From: Prevotellaceae bacterium
GTDB taxonomy: Bacteria > Bacteroidota > Bacteroidia > Bacteroidales > Paludibacteraceae
Assembly (NCBI GenBank): GCA_020636695.1
Contig: JACJXJ010000018.1
Coordinates: forward strand, 1-26,145
Length of the DNA: 26,145 nt
Direction of reading: 5' to 3'
Shown: positions 15,510 through 22,647 of the stretch, piece after piece
Position numbering within the stretch: position 1 is the stretch's first letter
Layout: every line of letters begins with the position of its first letter
Translations under genes and position numbers: made by a program
The notes under the pieces: generated by a model
The model's database searches: none
Told to the model about the DNA's origin: nothing
The model's input: the letters and a program-made list of their open reading frames with translations, nothing else

Positions 15510-16582
15510 CAGTTGTGTGTTTTATTCAATAAGTAAGCATCTAAAGTGACCATGGCCGCCATTGCTTCAATGATTGGTACAGCTCTTGGCACCACGCAAG
15601 GATCATGTCGACCATGCGCTTCTAAATTGATTAATTGTTTTTCGGTGTCGATGGTTTGTTGGGATTTGGAAATAGTGGCTGTAGGTTTAAATACTGTTCG
15701 AAAATAAATATCTTGTCCATTGGAAATGCCACCTTGTATGCCACCTGAAAAATTGGTTTTTGTTGTAACTTTTTCGTTTTCTATTGTAAATGAATCATTT
15801 ACTTCGGAACCTTTTTGCGAGACACACTCAAATCCACTACCGTAATCAAATCCCTTTACGGCATTAATAGAAAGCATGGCATATGCTAAGCGTGCTTGTA
15901 ATTTATCAAATATAGGCTCTCCTAATCCTACCAGAATACCTTTAATGACGCATGTAACAATGCCACCAATGGAATCACCTTCCGATTTACATTGTTCGAT
16001 AAACGTTTGCATTTCTTTGGCAATAATTTGGTCTGGGCATCGCACGCTATTTGTTTCAGTTTGTGTGAGGTCTAATTGCTGATAGAGCAGAGAGGTCTTT
16101 ATTGGCCCAATTTGCGACGTGTAAGCGGTAATGGATATGCCAGCTTGTTTTAAAACTAATTTAGCAATAGCGCCAGCTACTACGCGTGCAATAGTTTCAC
16201 GCGCTGAAGCTCTACCACCGCCTCGGTAATCCCTTGTCCCATATTTCATTTGGTATGTATAGTCGGCATGACTTGGTCGGTATACATCTTTCAAATGATT
16301 GTAATCATCACTATGTTGATTTGTATTAAGAATGGCAAAACCAATGGGAGTTCCAGTGGTCTTGCCTTCAAAAATACCTGAAAAGAATGTTATTTCATCC
16401 GATTCATCACGTTGCGTGGTAATCGATGATTGGCCTGGTCGACGTCTATTTAGTTCATTTTGAATGAATTCCAAGTCTATTTCAATACCCGAGGGGCAGC
16501 CATCAATAATGCCACCAATGGCAGCACCATGAGATTCTCCAAATGATGTTAATCGAAATAATGTACCAAATGTGTTCGACAT
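15509..16582 (-). CDS. aroC: Chorismate synthase
   Basis: A 357-residue FMN-dependent enzyme that converts 5-enolpyruvylshikimate-3-phosphate to chorismate, the last step of the shikimate pathway and the branch point to aromatic amino acids, folate and menaquinone. All three signatures are present: SFGESHG (13-19), the RRRPGQ and RPSHADYTY...GGGRASARET stretch (FMN and substrate binding, about 45-140), and GRHDPCVVPRAVPIIEAM near the C-terminus. I chose ATG at 16582 (MSNTFGTLFRLTSFGESHG), which begins at the family's conserved N-terminus; an in-frame TTG 12 nt further upstream adds only four residues. It lies 19 nt after slyD and shares one base with the downstream kinase gene. Confidence 0.97.
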   Translation of the reverse strand: MSNTFGTLFRLTSFGESHGAAIGGIIDGCPSGIEIDLEFIQNELNRRRPGQSSITTQRDESDEITFFSGIFEGKTTGTPIGFAILNTNQHSDDYNHLKDVYRPSHADYTYQMKYGTRDYRGGGRASARETIARVVAGAIAKLVLKQAGISITAYTSQIGPIKTSLLYQQLDLTQTETNSVRCPDQIIAKEMQTFIEQCKSEGDSIGGIVTCVIKGILVGLGEPIFDKLQARLAYAMLSINAVKGFDYGSGFECVSQKGSEVNDSFTIENEKVTTKTNFSGGIQGGISNGQDIYFRTVFKPTATISKSQQTIDTEKQLINLEAHGRHDPCVVPRAVPIIEAMAAMVTLDAYLLNKTHN

Positions 16583-16601
16583 AACGCAGGTCAATTAATT
16601 A

Positions 16602-17174
16602 TTAGCAACAGCCTCCTTCACAACCATCTCCGCAGCTATCGCCACAATCACAACCACTACCACAAGAATCGCAACCGCAGCCACAACCACCAGACATGGC
16701 CCGTAAATCTTCTTCAGTAGGTTCGTGTACTTCAAGTACTTTTCCAGTGAAGTGTAAATCTTCGCCAGCTAATGGATGATTGAAATCTACTGTTACAACG
16801 GTTGGTTTTACTTCTACCACTTCTGCGTTGATACGTTGACCTTCAGAGTCAATAAGTGGAACGATAGCACCTGGGTATACACCTTTTTCGTCGATTTTAC
16901 CATCGATTTCAAAAATTTCACGTGGTAAATCTACAATATTAGCTTCATCGTATTCGCCATAAGCATCAGCGCAGGCCAATGATATTTCGAAGGTGTCGTT
17001 TTCGTTTAAGTCAGCTAATCCTTCTTCAAATTTTGGTAACATCATACCCATTCCGTAGAAAAAACGTAAAGGTTGACCTTGTTCAGTTTCTTCCATTAAT
17101 TCAAGTGTGCCCTCTTCATTTTTTACATAAAGTTTATATTCTAAAGAAACGAGCATGTTTTCTGAAATTTTCAT
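16602..17174 (-). CDS. slyD: FKBP-type peptidyl-prolyl isomerase (SlyD-like) with a cysteine-rich metal-binding tail
   Basis: A 190-residue cytosolic prolyl isomerase and chaperone. The FKBP fold is split by an insert-in-flap domain as in SlyD: an N-terminal strand with YKLYVKNEEG, then QPLRFFYGMGMMLPKFEEGL (FKBP), IF domain about 70-125, and VVTVDFNHPLAGEDLHFTGKVLEV (FKBP) about 130-155. Residues 162-190 form a Gly/Asp tail with ten cysteines and no histidine; in SlyD proteins such tails bind nickel, zinc or copper ions. I chose ATG at 17174 (MKISENMLVSLEYKL); the longer reading from a TTG at 17225 starts upstream of the expected transcription start and is rejected. It has its own promoter and leads the slyD-aroC-kinase operon. 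Confidence 0.93.
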   Translation of the reverse strand: MKISENMLVSLEYKLYVKNEEGTLELMEETEQGQPLRFFYGMGMMLPKFEEGLADLNENDTFEISLACADAYGEYDEANIVDLPREIFEIDGKIDEKGVYPGAIVPLIDSEGQRINAEVVEVKPTVVTVDFNHPLAGEDLHFTGKVLEVHEPTEEDLRAMSGGCGCGCDSCGSGCDCGDSCGDGCEGGCC

Positions 17175-17222
17175 AAAAGTAAGTTTTAAAATTGTATATA
17201 GTTTATTTATTAAATCGTTTGA

Positions 17223-17254
17223 CAAAGATACGTTTTTTTGTTGATTGCATCAAA
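17223..17254 (-). promoter_or_regulatory. Promoter of the slyD-aroC-kinase operon
   Basis: On the minus strand, TTTG (17254-17251) is followed after 20 nt by TATCTTTG (17230-17223), an exact match to the Bacteroidetes consensus. Its -33 element overlaps the last codons of lptD. Initiation is expected near 17216, giving a leader of about 40 nt before the ATG at 17174. Confidence 0.7.
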
Positions 17255-19970
17255 ACCAAAGTACATTACGACTGTTGTCGCTGCGTTTTTCGTATTTTAA
17301 GTCTTGTAACATGGAGGCGTTTACGCCTACTGTAACCATATATGATTTGTAGCGTCCAAAAGGAGATACAGAGGCTGACATCCGCCAGCAGTGTAAATCT
17401 CTTACAATGGATAAAGTCATTTGTGTAATTTCAAGGGCGGTTAAATCAAATGAGCCAGTATAATTTAATTTCCATTTTGGAGTAGGGTTCAGATTACCAG
17501 AAAAGCTCAAATTGTGATTCCATTCGCGCTTATAATCCATCATGTCGTAATCAAATTGATTGCTGATTCCCCAACGCACGGAATAATTAAAAGTGAAACT
17601 CCACGTAACAGCAGGCTTAACATAACCATCAGAATTAGTTGTGTTTTCTGAATTTGCTTCCGCCTTTTCTTTATCGATATTTGATGGTTGATCTAAATTA
17701 AAATCAACACCAGAATTTTCTTCGTCTTGGTTCTCGTCGTTTGTTGGCTTGGTTTTATCTTTCTTTTTGAACGTATCATTATTGAACGTGTATTGAAACG
17801 ATGTACCAGTGCCTTGGAAGCGTGGAAAATCACGTAATTGATTTACGCGTACGGGTTTTCCATATTCATTTAATCCAAATTTATATGGGTCAAAGGCTCC
17901 GTTTAAATTGAGAGAAAAGGATTTGGTTAATTTGATACGTAATTGAGCATTAAAGTTTTGTAGTTTCATCGAATCGGCTGCAAAATTATATCCGCCCGAA
18001 ACGGTAAAATTGTCAATAAGGCTTACTTTCTTGTATTGTGTGGAGCCTACTTCGTCCGATTTCTTTTGGTCTTTCACTTTCATCTCTACATTATTGCCTA
18101 ACGACCAACTAATAGCCCCAACCATGCCTTGTCCGGGCACACCATACATGCCGTTTGAATAAGGCGAGTAGGTTACTGTTTGGTGAGTGATTTTATTGAT
18201 GTCGTTTTTGTCGACAATAATTTTTTCATAACTACTGTAAAAATCCCACACATCATCACCAAAATCAGGATGATAGTTAAATGAAACAGAAGGAGTCATG
18301 ACGTGGCGAATGCGATCAATTTTATCACCAAATAATTTACGATTTGGTGTGTAGAATCCATATAACTTGGTTTGCATACTGACCCCTACATTAAAATCAT
18401 ACACATTAAAAAATCCACTCATCGTATCTAATTGTTCCTCTTGTTGTTGCTTATTCCATGAGCGGTTTACTTTGTTGAAGTACATCCTGTCATGCAAATT
18501 GATACTTGGCGAAATAGTTAGATATTTGAATAAATTAAATGATGCTGTAATCGGTATTTTATGGTCAATCGCATTTTTCCAATCTTTTGTAAAGCTGGAA
18601 GTCATCAATTTATTTTCTTTGGCGGTGATACTATTGGCAAAGGTCATGTTGTACGATAGTGCAATTTTTTCATAAAATCGCTCTTTGCCCACGGCTTCTT
18701 TGCGTTTGAACGGATAAATACGGCTCATGGCTACTGTAATGTTTGGTAGCGATAGAGAAATAGTTGAATCTTGTGAACGCTGAGAAACTAAAGCGTTGAC
18801 AGAAAGACTCCATGGACTTTCAGGAAAACGTTGTGTGTAGTTTACACTCGAGCTGGTAATATTTTTTGACTGTTCGGCTGGATTGTAATAGTTGTTTACA
18901 TTGCTTTGATTGTAGCCGCTGGTTGTGAAATCAACTGAGGCAGAGAGCGAACTGTATTGACTCGCTTTGGGGTCTTGTCGATGACTCCAAGCCACTTTGA
19001 AGTTATTATATTTACTATAACCTGGTAAATCTTTTTCACCATACACGTCTTCGCGATAACTAGCTCTGAAATTACCATTAAACTTATACCGTTTAGTGTA
19101 AGTGCTACCCAACTGAACTCCCCATGTACCTTTGGTGTAAATTTCACCAGTCACTTCTAAATCGAGATAATCATTGATAGCGAAGTAATATCCACCATTT
19201 TTAAGGAACAACCCGCGTTCCATTTCGTCACCGTACGAAGGCATAATAATGCCAGATGAGTAGCTGGAGGTAAAAGGGAAAAAGCCGAATGGAATGACTA
19301 GTGGCAGAGGCACATCTTCCATTACCAAATAGGCTGGACCAGCAGCAATGTAACTTCCTGGCTTAACTTTGGCTTTGGTTAATTGTAAGTAAAAATGAGG
19401 ATGATCATGATGATCGCAAGTTGTATACTTCCCGCCTTGCATACACATTTCATTCTCGTTCATTTTTTTTGTTTTATCGGCTACAATGTATCCTTCGCCT
19501 TGCTGCGTGATTCCTCCTTTAATAAATCCCTTGCGTGTTTCAAAATTATAGGACAGCTCTTTGGATGAGTATTCATCTGTATTATCTTTAAAAACAGGTA
19601 ATTCTATGAGTTTTCCTAAACTATCTAAACGTCCAGTAGCATATACCGTGTTACTATCCATTTTCATTTGAATTAAACCAGCTTTAAGTTCTATTGGGCG
19701 AGTTTGATCGTAGCGCACATTGCCATCACCATACAGAAAACCATTCCCTGAACCATAAAATACAATGGAATCATTGGCTTTGTAATGTATAGGAGCATCA
19801 ATAGCACTTGCTTTTTGTGTGCTAGTAGAAGTGATTGGCACGGTTTCTGTATGAACGGAATCAGGTACTTCTTTTTCTGCTGCAAAGAGCGAAAAAAAAG
19901 AGCCAAGAAGATATATGCTGATTGCGTATAATCTTTTGTATTTCAATATTTTGCAGTATTTTCTATACAA
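17250..19970 (-). CDS. lptD: LPS-assembly outer-membrane protein LptD (Bacteroidetes type)
   Basis: A 906-residue outer-membrane protein that inserts lipopolysaccharide into the outer leaflet. The N-terminus has a signal sequence (hydrophobic stretch within RLYAISIYLLGSFFSLFAAE). An OstA/LptA-like beta-jellyroll follows (about 60-215, with NGFLYGDGNVRYDQ, IQMKMDSNTVYATGRLDS, GFIKGGITQQGEGYIVADKT). After the PLPLVIPFGFFPF segment, a very long beta-barrel ends in LWF, as in other outer-membrane proteins. An Asp/Glu/Asn-rich loop (about 745-785) lies in an extracellular or periplasmic turn. No ATG is available before the jellyroll; the frame is open only back to a stop shortly upstream, so TTG at 19970 is the likely start, and a -7 box 25 nt upstream supports this. 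It is divergent from the amidase gene. Confidence 0.88.
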   Translation of the reverse strand: MYRKYCKILKYKRLYAISIYLLGSFFSLFAAEKEVPDSVHTETVPITSTSTQKASAIDAPIHYKANDSIVFYGSGNGFLYGDGNVRYDQTRPIELKAGLIQMKMDSNTVYATGRLDSLGKLIELPVFKDNTDEYSSKELSYNFETRKGFIKGGITQQGEGYIVADKTKKMNENEMCMQGGKYTTCDHHDHPHFYLQLTKAKVKPGSYIAAGPAYLVMEDVPLPLVIPFGFFPFTSSYSSGIIMPSYGDEMERGLFLKNGGYYFAINDYLDLEVTGEIYTKGTWGVQLGSTYTKRYKFNGNFRASYREDVYGEKDLPGYSKYNNFKVAWSHRQDPKASQYSSLSASVDFTTSGYNQSNVNNYYNPAEQSKNITSSSVNYTQRFPESPWSLSVNALVSQRSQDSTISLSLPNITVAMSRIYPFKRKEAVGKERFYEKIALSYNMTFANSITAKENKLMTSSFTKDWKNAIDHKIPITASFNLFKYLTISPSINLHDRMYFNKVNRSWNKQQQEEQLDTMSGFFNVYDFNVGVSMQTKLYGFYTPNRKLFGDKIDRIRHVMTPSVSFNYHPDFGDDVWDFYSSYEKIIVDKNDINKITHQTVTYSPYSNGMYGVPGQGMVGAISWSLGNNVEMKVKDQKKSDEVGSTQYKKVSLIDNFTVSGGYNFAADSMKLQNFNAQLRIKLTKSFSLNLNGAFDPYKFGLNEYGKPVRVNQLRDFPRFQGTGTSFQYTFNNDTFKKKDKTKPTNDENQDEENSGVDFNLDQPSNIDKEKAEANSENTTNSDGYVKPAVTWSFTFNYSVRWGISNQFDYDMMDYKREWNHNLSFSGNLNPTPKWKLNYTGSFDLTALEITQMTLSIVRDLHCWRMSASVSPFGRYKSYMVTVGVNASMLQDLKYEKRSDNSRNVLWF

Positions 19971-19995
19971 AATAAGGCGTTTGATAAAAGGAATG

Positions 19996-20003
19996 CAAAG
20001 CTA
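19996..20003 (-). promoter_or_regulatory. -7 element for lptD
   Basis: The minus strand reads TAGCTTTG, a full match to TAnnTTTG, 25 nt before the proposed TTG start. Initiation near 19989 would leave a leader of about 20 nt, so a start further upstream is unlikely. No good -33 TTTG is seen at the usual distance. Confidence 0.5.
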
Positions 20004-20098
20004 ATCAATTATAGCCATTTTTACACGTGTTTGGCTGTAATTTCTATTTTTTTAGTAGAATAATTTGTTTTTTATGCCAAAAACCATTAAATAATCAC

Positions 20099-20106
20099 TA
20101 ATTTTG
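20099..20106 (+). promoter_or_regulatory. -7 element for the amidase gene
   Basis: TAATTTTG matches TAnnTTTG and lies about 73 nt before the amidase ATG. No clear -33 element is seen. It is back to back with the lptD promoter in the same 209-bp intergenic region. Confidence 0.4.
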
Positions 20107-20179
20107 CACCACTTTAATTAATGCATATAGGTCTCTAAACGCTGCATTCTAAAAAGATTTTTAAATTCACACTTCCGCT

Positions 20180-21265
20180 ATGAAACGTTTTTTTGTTTAT
20201 TTTATTTTTTCTACAATACTATTTGTTTCTTATGCATCCACGAAACCCTTTACTGTTGTAATTGACCCTGGGCATGGAGGTAAAGATCCTGGGGCTATGG
20301 GGCCTAATGGACGCGAAAAGGATGTGAATTTAAAGGTCTCGCTTAAATTAGGAGAACTTATAAAGCAAAATAATCCAGATGTAAAGGTAGTCTTTACGCG
20401 TGATGTGGATAAGTATGTTCCTTTACAAGATAGATCTAGTCTGGCCAATAAAGCTAATGGTGATTTGTTTATTTGCATTCACACTAATGCTTCTAAATCT
20501 AGATCTGCTTATGGCTCTGAAACTTATACTATTGGTTTAGATAAAACGAATGCAAACTTCGAAGTGGCCAAACGTGAGAATTCCGTTATATTGCTAGAAG
20601 ATGGTTATAAAGAAAAATACCAAGGATTTGACCCCACGTCACCTGATTCATACATTATGTTTGAATTCATGCAATCCAAATTTAGTGATAAAAGTATCGA
20701 ATTTGCAGCTTATACGCAAGATGAATTTATTTCCTCAAAGCGTTATAATAGGGGAGTGCGTCAAGAAAATTTTTGGGTGTTACACCAAACTAAAATGCCG
20801 AGTGTATTAATAGAACTTGGCTTTATTTCCAATCCCACAGAAGAACGCTTTTTGCTATCCAATGAGGGACAAGATATTATGGCAAATTCAATATATAAAG
20901 CATTCGCCAAGTATAAACATGAATATGATAAAAAAAATATAGCTGCTAATACTAGTAGTAGTATAAAAACGGATACCACATTACAATCTTCTGATAATAA
21001 AGTAACTTACCAATTACAATTATTTATCACTCGTAAACAACTTGTTGACGATAAAGACCCGCAATTTAGAGGTTTGGTGGGATGTACCTTCTATGAGGAA
21101 GGTGATTGGTTTAAATATACGTATGGTTCTACCAATGATTTAGATGAAATATTGAAGTTGAAAAATAATATAAAATCAACTTTTCCCGAAGCCTTTATAA
21201 TTGTATTTTATAATGGTAAAAAAATATCATTACAAGAGGCAGAGAAGATTAGCAAACAAAAATAG
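20180..21265 (+). CDS. N-acetylmuramoyl-L-alanine amidase (Amidase_3) with SPOR-like C-terminal domain
   Basis: A 361-residue exported zinc amidase that cleaves the bond between N-acetylmuramic acid and the stem peptide, usually during septum splitting. It has a signal peptide (residues 1-20) followed by the Amidase_3 domain (about 23-235). The zinc ligands are visible: His32 in VIDPGHGGKDPGA, Glu46 in REKDVN and His101 in CIHTNAS, with the catalytic Glu212 in SVLIELGFISN. An insertion about residues 130-190 (KRENSVILLEDGYKEKY) is typical of Bacteroidetes amidases. The C-terminal region (about 272-355, VTYQLQLFI...FKYTYGSTNDLDEI) looks like a SPOR-type fold that could bind denuded glycan. The MCE gene follows 70 nt later with its own -7 box, a gene order seen in other Bacteroidetes. 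Confidence 0.92.
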   Translation: MKRFFVYFIFSTILFVSYASTKPFTVVIDPGHGGKDPGAMGPNGREKDVNLKVSLKLGELIKQNNPDVKVVFTRDVDKYVPLQDRSSLANKANGDLFICIHTNASKSRSAYGSETYTIGLDKTNANFEVAKRENSVILLEDGYKEKYQGFDPTSPDSYIMFEFMQSKFSDKSIEFAAYTQDEFISSKRYNRGVRQENFWVLHQTKMPSVLIELGFISNPTEERFLLSNEGQDIMANSIYKAFAKYKHEYDKKNIAANTSSSIKTDTTLQSSDNKVTYQLQLFITRKQLVDDKDPQFRGLVGCTFYEEGDWFKYTYGSTNDLDEILKLKNNIKSTFPEAFIIVFYNGKKISLQEAEKISKQK

Positions 21266-21280
21266 CACTCAGGTAAGTTC

Positions 21281-21311
21281 TTTTAGTAGTTCAAAAAAAG
21301 AAGTATCTTTG
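21281..21311 (+). promoter_or_regulatory. Promoter of the MlaD-family gene
   Basis: TATCTTTG (21304-21311) matches the -7 consensus exactly, with TTTT/TTTA at 21281-21285 about 19 nt upstream as an imperfect -33 element. It sits between the amidase stop and the MlaD ATG, so the second gene can be transcribed independently. Confidence 0.5.
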
Positions 21312-21335
21312 CACTTTACATTTTAAAATAAATTT

Positions 21336-22238
21336 ATGTTTAAGAAATTATTTACTAAAGAAGTTAAAATTGGCGTCGCTTTTATTGCGGCATTGGCATG
21401 TATTTTTTTCGGAATCAATTATTTAAAAGGAATTAATATTTTTACTCCTAGTAATCATTATTATGCAGAATTTGATCAATTAGGCGGATTAGTAACCTCA
21501 AATGGCGTTTTTGTTAAAGGTTATAAAGTGGGGCAAGTACGCGATATTAATTACGATTTTAAACGCGAACATCCTTTTGTTGTCGATTTATTAGTTAACG
21601 ATGATATAAAACTACCTAAAGGTTCAAAAATTGTTTTAAAAGACGATGGAATTATGGGTGGAAAAATTATTGAATTAGTTTACGCAGAGGCCGAAGATTT
21701 ATATGTGTCGGGTGATACCATTCAATCAGAAATTGAAGGTGGTTTGATGGCACAAATGGGTGAGTTGGTGCCTAAATTAGAGCAAACCTTCGATCAGGTC
21801 GATTCGCTGTTGAGTTCACTTAATGCCATCACTTCATCACCTGAAGTGAAAAAGAGCTTAAGTTCTATCGAAAAAGCGACAGCTGATTTACAAAGTACAT
21901 CTGCTCAACTAAAAAAAGTTATGAACAATCAAGTTCCAACCATTTTATCTGACGTAAATGTTATCACTGGTGACCTTAAAAAAGTGTCGGGCGATTTGAA
22001 ACAAGTAGAGTTTGCACAACTATTTGCACGCATTGATAAAACAGTCAATAATTTGCAAATTTTTTCCGATAATTTGAATAGCCAAAATGGAACTTTAGGT
22101 CTTTTGATGACAGATAAGTCATTGTATAACAATTTAAATAGTACGGCTAAAAGTGCTGACAATTTACTCATCGACTTGAAAGCAAACCCCAAACGTTATG
22201 TGCATTTTTCACTCTGGGGCAGTAAGGAAAAGAAGTAA
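21336..22238 (+). CDS. mlaD: MlaD/MCE family lipid-transport protein
   Basis: A 300-residue membrane-anchored protein of the MCE (MlaD) family, which forms hexameric lipid channels between inner and outer membranes. A single N-terminal transmembrane segment (about 12-30, VGVAFIAAL-like hydrophobic run) is followed by one MCE domain (about 40-115: YYAEFDQLGGLVTSNGVFV, GYKVGQV, LPKGSKIVLKDDGIMGG). A long helical or coiled-coil region follows (about 135-250), rich in SSL/TADLQSTSAQLKK-type heptads. The ATPase and permease partners (MlaF, MlaE) are not in this window. The gene name is by family; a specific phospholipid role is an inference. It lies next to the amidase and lptD, both envelope genes. 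Confidence 0.88.
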   Translation: MFKKLFTKEVKIGVAFIAALACIFFGINYLKGINIFTPSNHYYAEFDQLGGLVTSNGVFVKGYKVGQVRDINYDFKREHPFVVDLLVNDDIKLPKGSKIVLKDDGIMGGKIIELVYAEAEDLYVSGDTIQSEIEGGLMAQMGELVPKLEQTFDQVDSLLSSLNAITSSPEVKKSLSSIEKATADLQSTSAQLKKVMNNQVPTILSDVNVITGDLKKVSGDLKQVEFAQLFARIDKTVNNLQIFSDNLNSQNGTLGLLMTDKSLYNNLNSTAKSADNLLIDLKANPKRYVHFSLWGSKEKK

Positions 22239-22647
22239 CACCAATGGCATTTAATAGTGGTTTAAATAATTCTTTAATTTTGACAAAATCTAAATAGAAG
22301 AAATTGCAAAATAAACTTCGTACTAAAAATTAAAAGAACCGAACTGCCTTGCCAATAGACATTTCGGTTTTTTTATCGTCAATTTTAACATTTATACAAT
22401 TAATTTATTAACTACTTAATAATGAGTAATGTTAAAATATATTTTTTTATAAATGGTTGATAATCAATTATTATTACTAATTTATTGAAAATAAAAGCGA
22501 TACCGTTTGTCTAAAATCTCAATTAAAAAAGCTATTTTTTTTTTTGACAAAAGAATACGAATTTTGTAACGTGAAAAAGAGTCTACGCCCTGTTGATAAT
22601 TTTTTGAAAAACATATTAACACATTTATTTTTTTATTTCCTTTAATA
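22239..22647. other. AT-rich intergenic region upstream of dnaA
   Basis: A 409-bp gap with no supportable gene. It contains a TAATTTTG -7 box (22275-22282), a terminator-like hairpin (22337-22374), then an extremely AT-rich stretch (about 22375-22560) with a T tract of about 13 (around 22533-22545). TGTTGATAA at 22591-22599 (TTATCAACA on the other strand) is one base from the DnaA-box core TTATCCACA. Such AT-rich sequence next to dnaA could be an origin or the autoregulated dnaA leader, but there is no cluster of good DnaA boxes, so I do not call an origin. Confidence 0.4.
22337..22374 (+). terminator. Intrinsic terminator downstream of the MlaD-family gene
   Basis: AACCGAA (22337-22343) pairs with TTCGGTT (22363-22369) around a long loop of about 19 nt and is followed by a T tract. 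It lies about 100 nt after the mlaD stop, so it could end that gene or a short separate transcript. Confidence 0.6.

Noticed and set aside
16583..16594. A TTG start giving aroC four extra residues
   Set aside because: The conserved chorismate synthase N-terminus begins at the ATG at 16582 with normal spacing to SFGESHG.
17175..17225. An upstream TTG start extending slyD by 17 residues
   Set aside because: It lies at or before the expected transcription start from the 17223-17254 promoter, and the family N-terminus fits the ATG at 17174.
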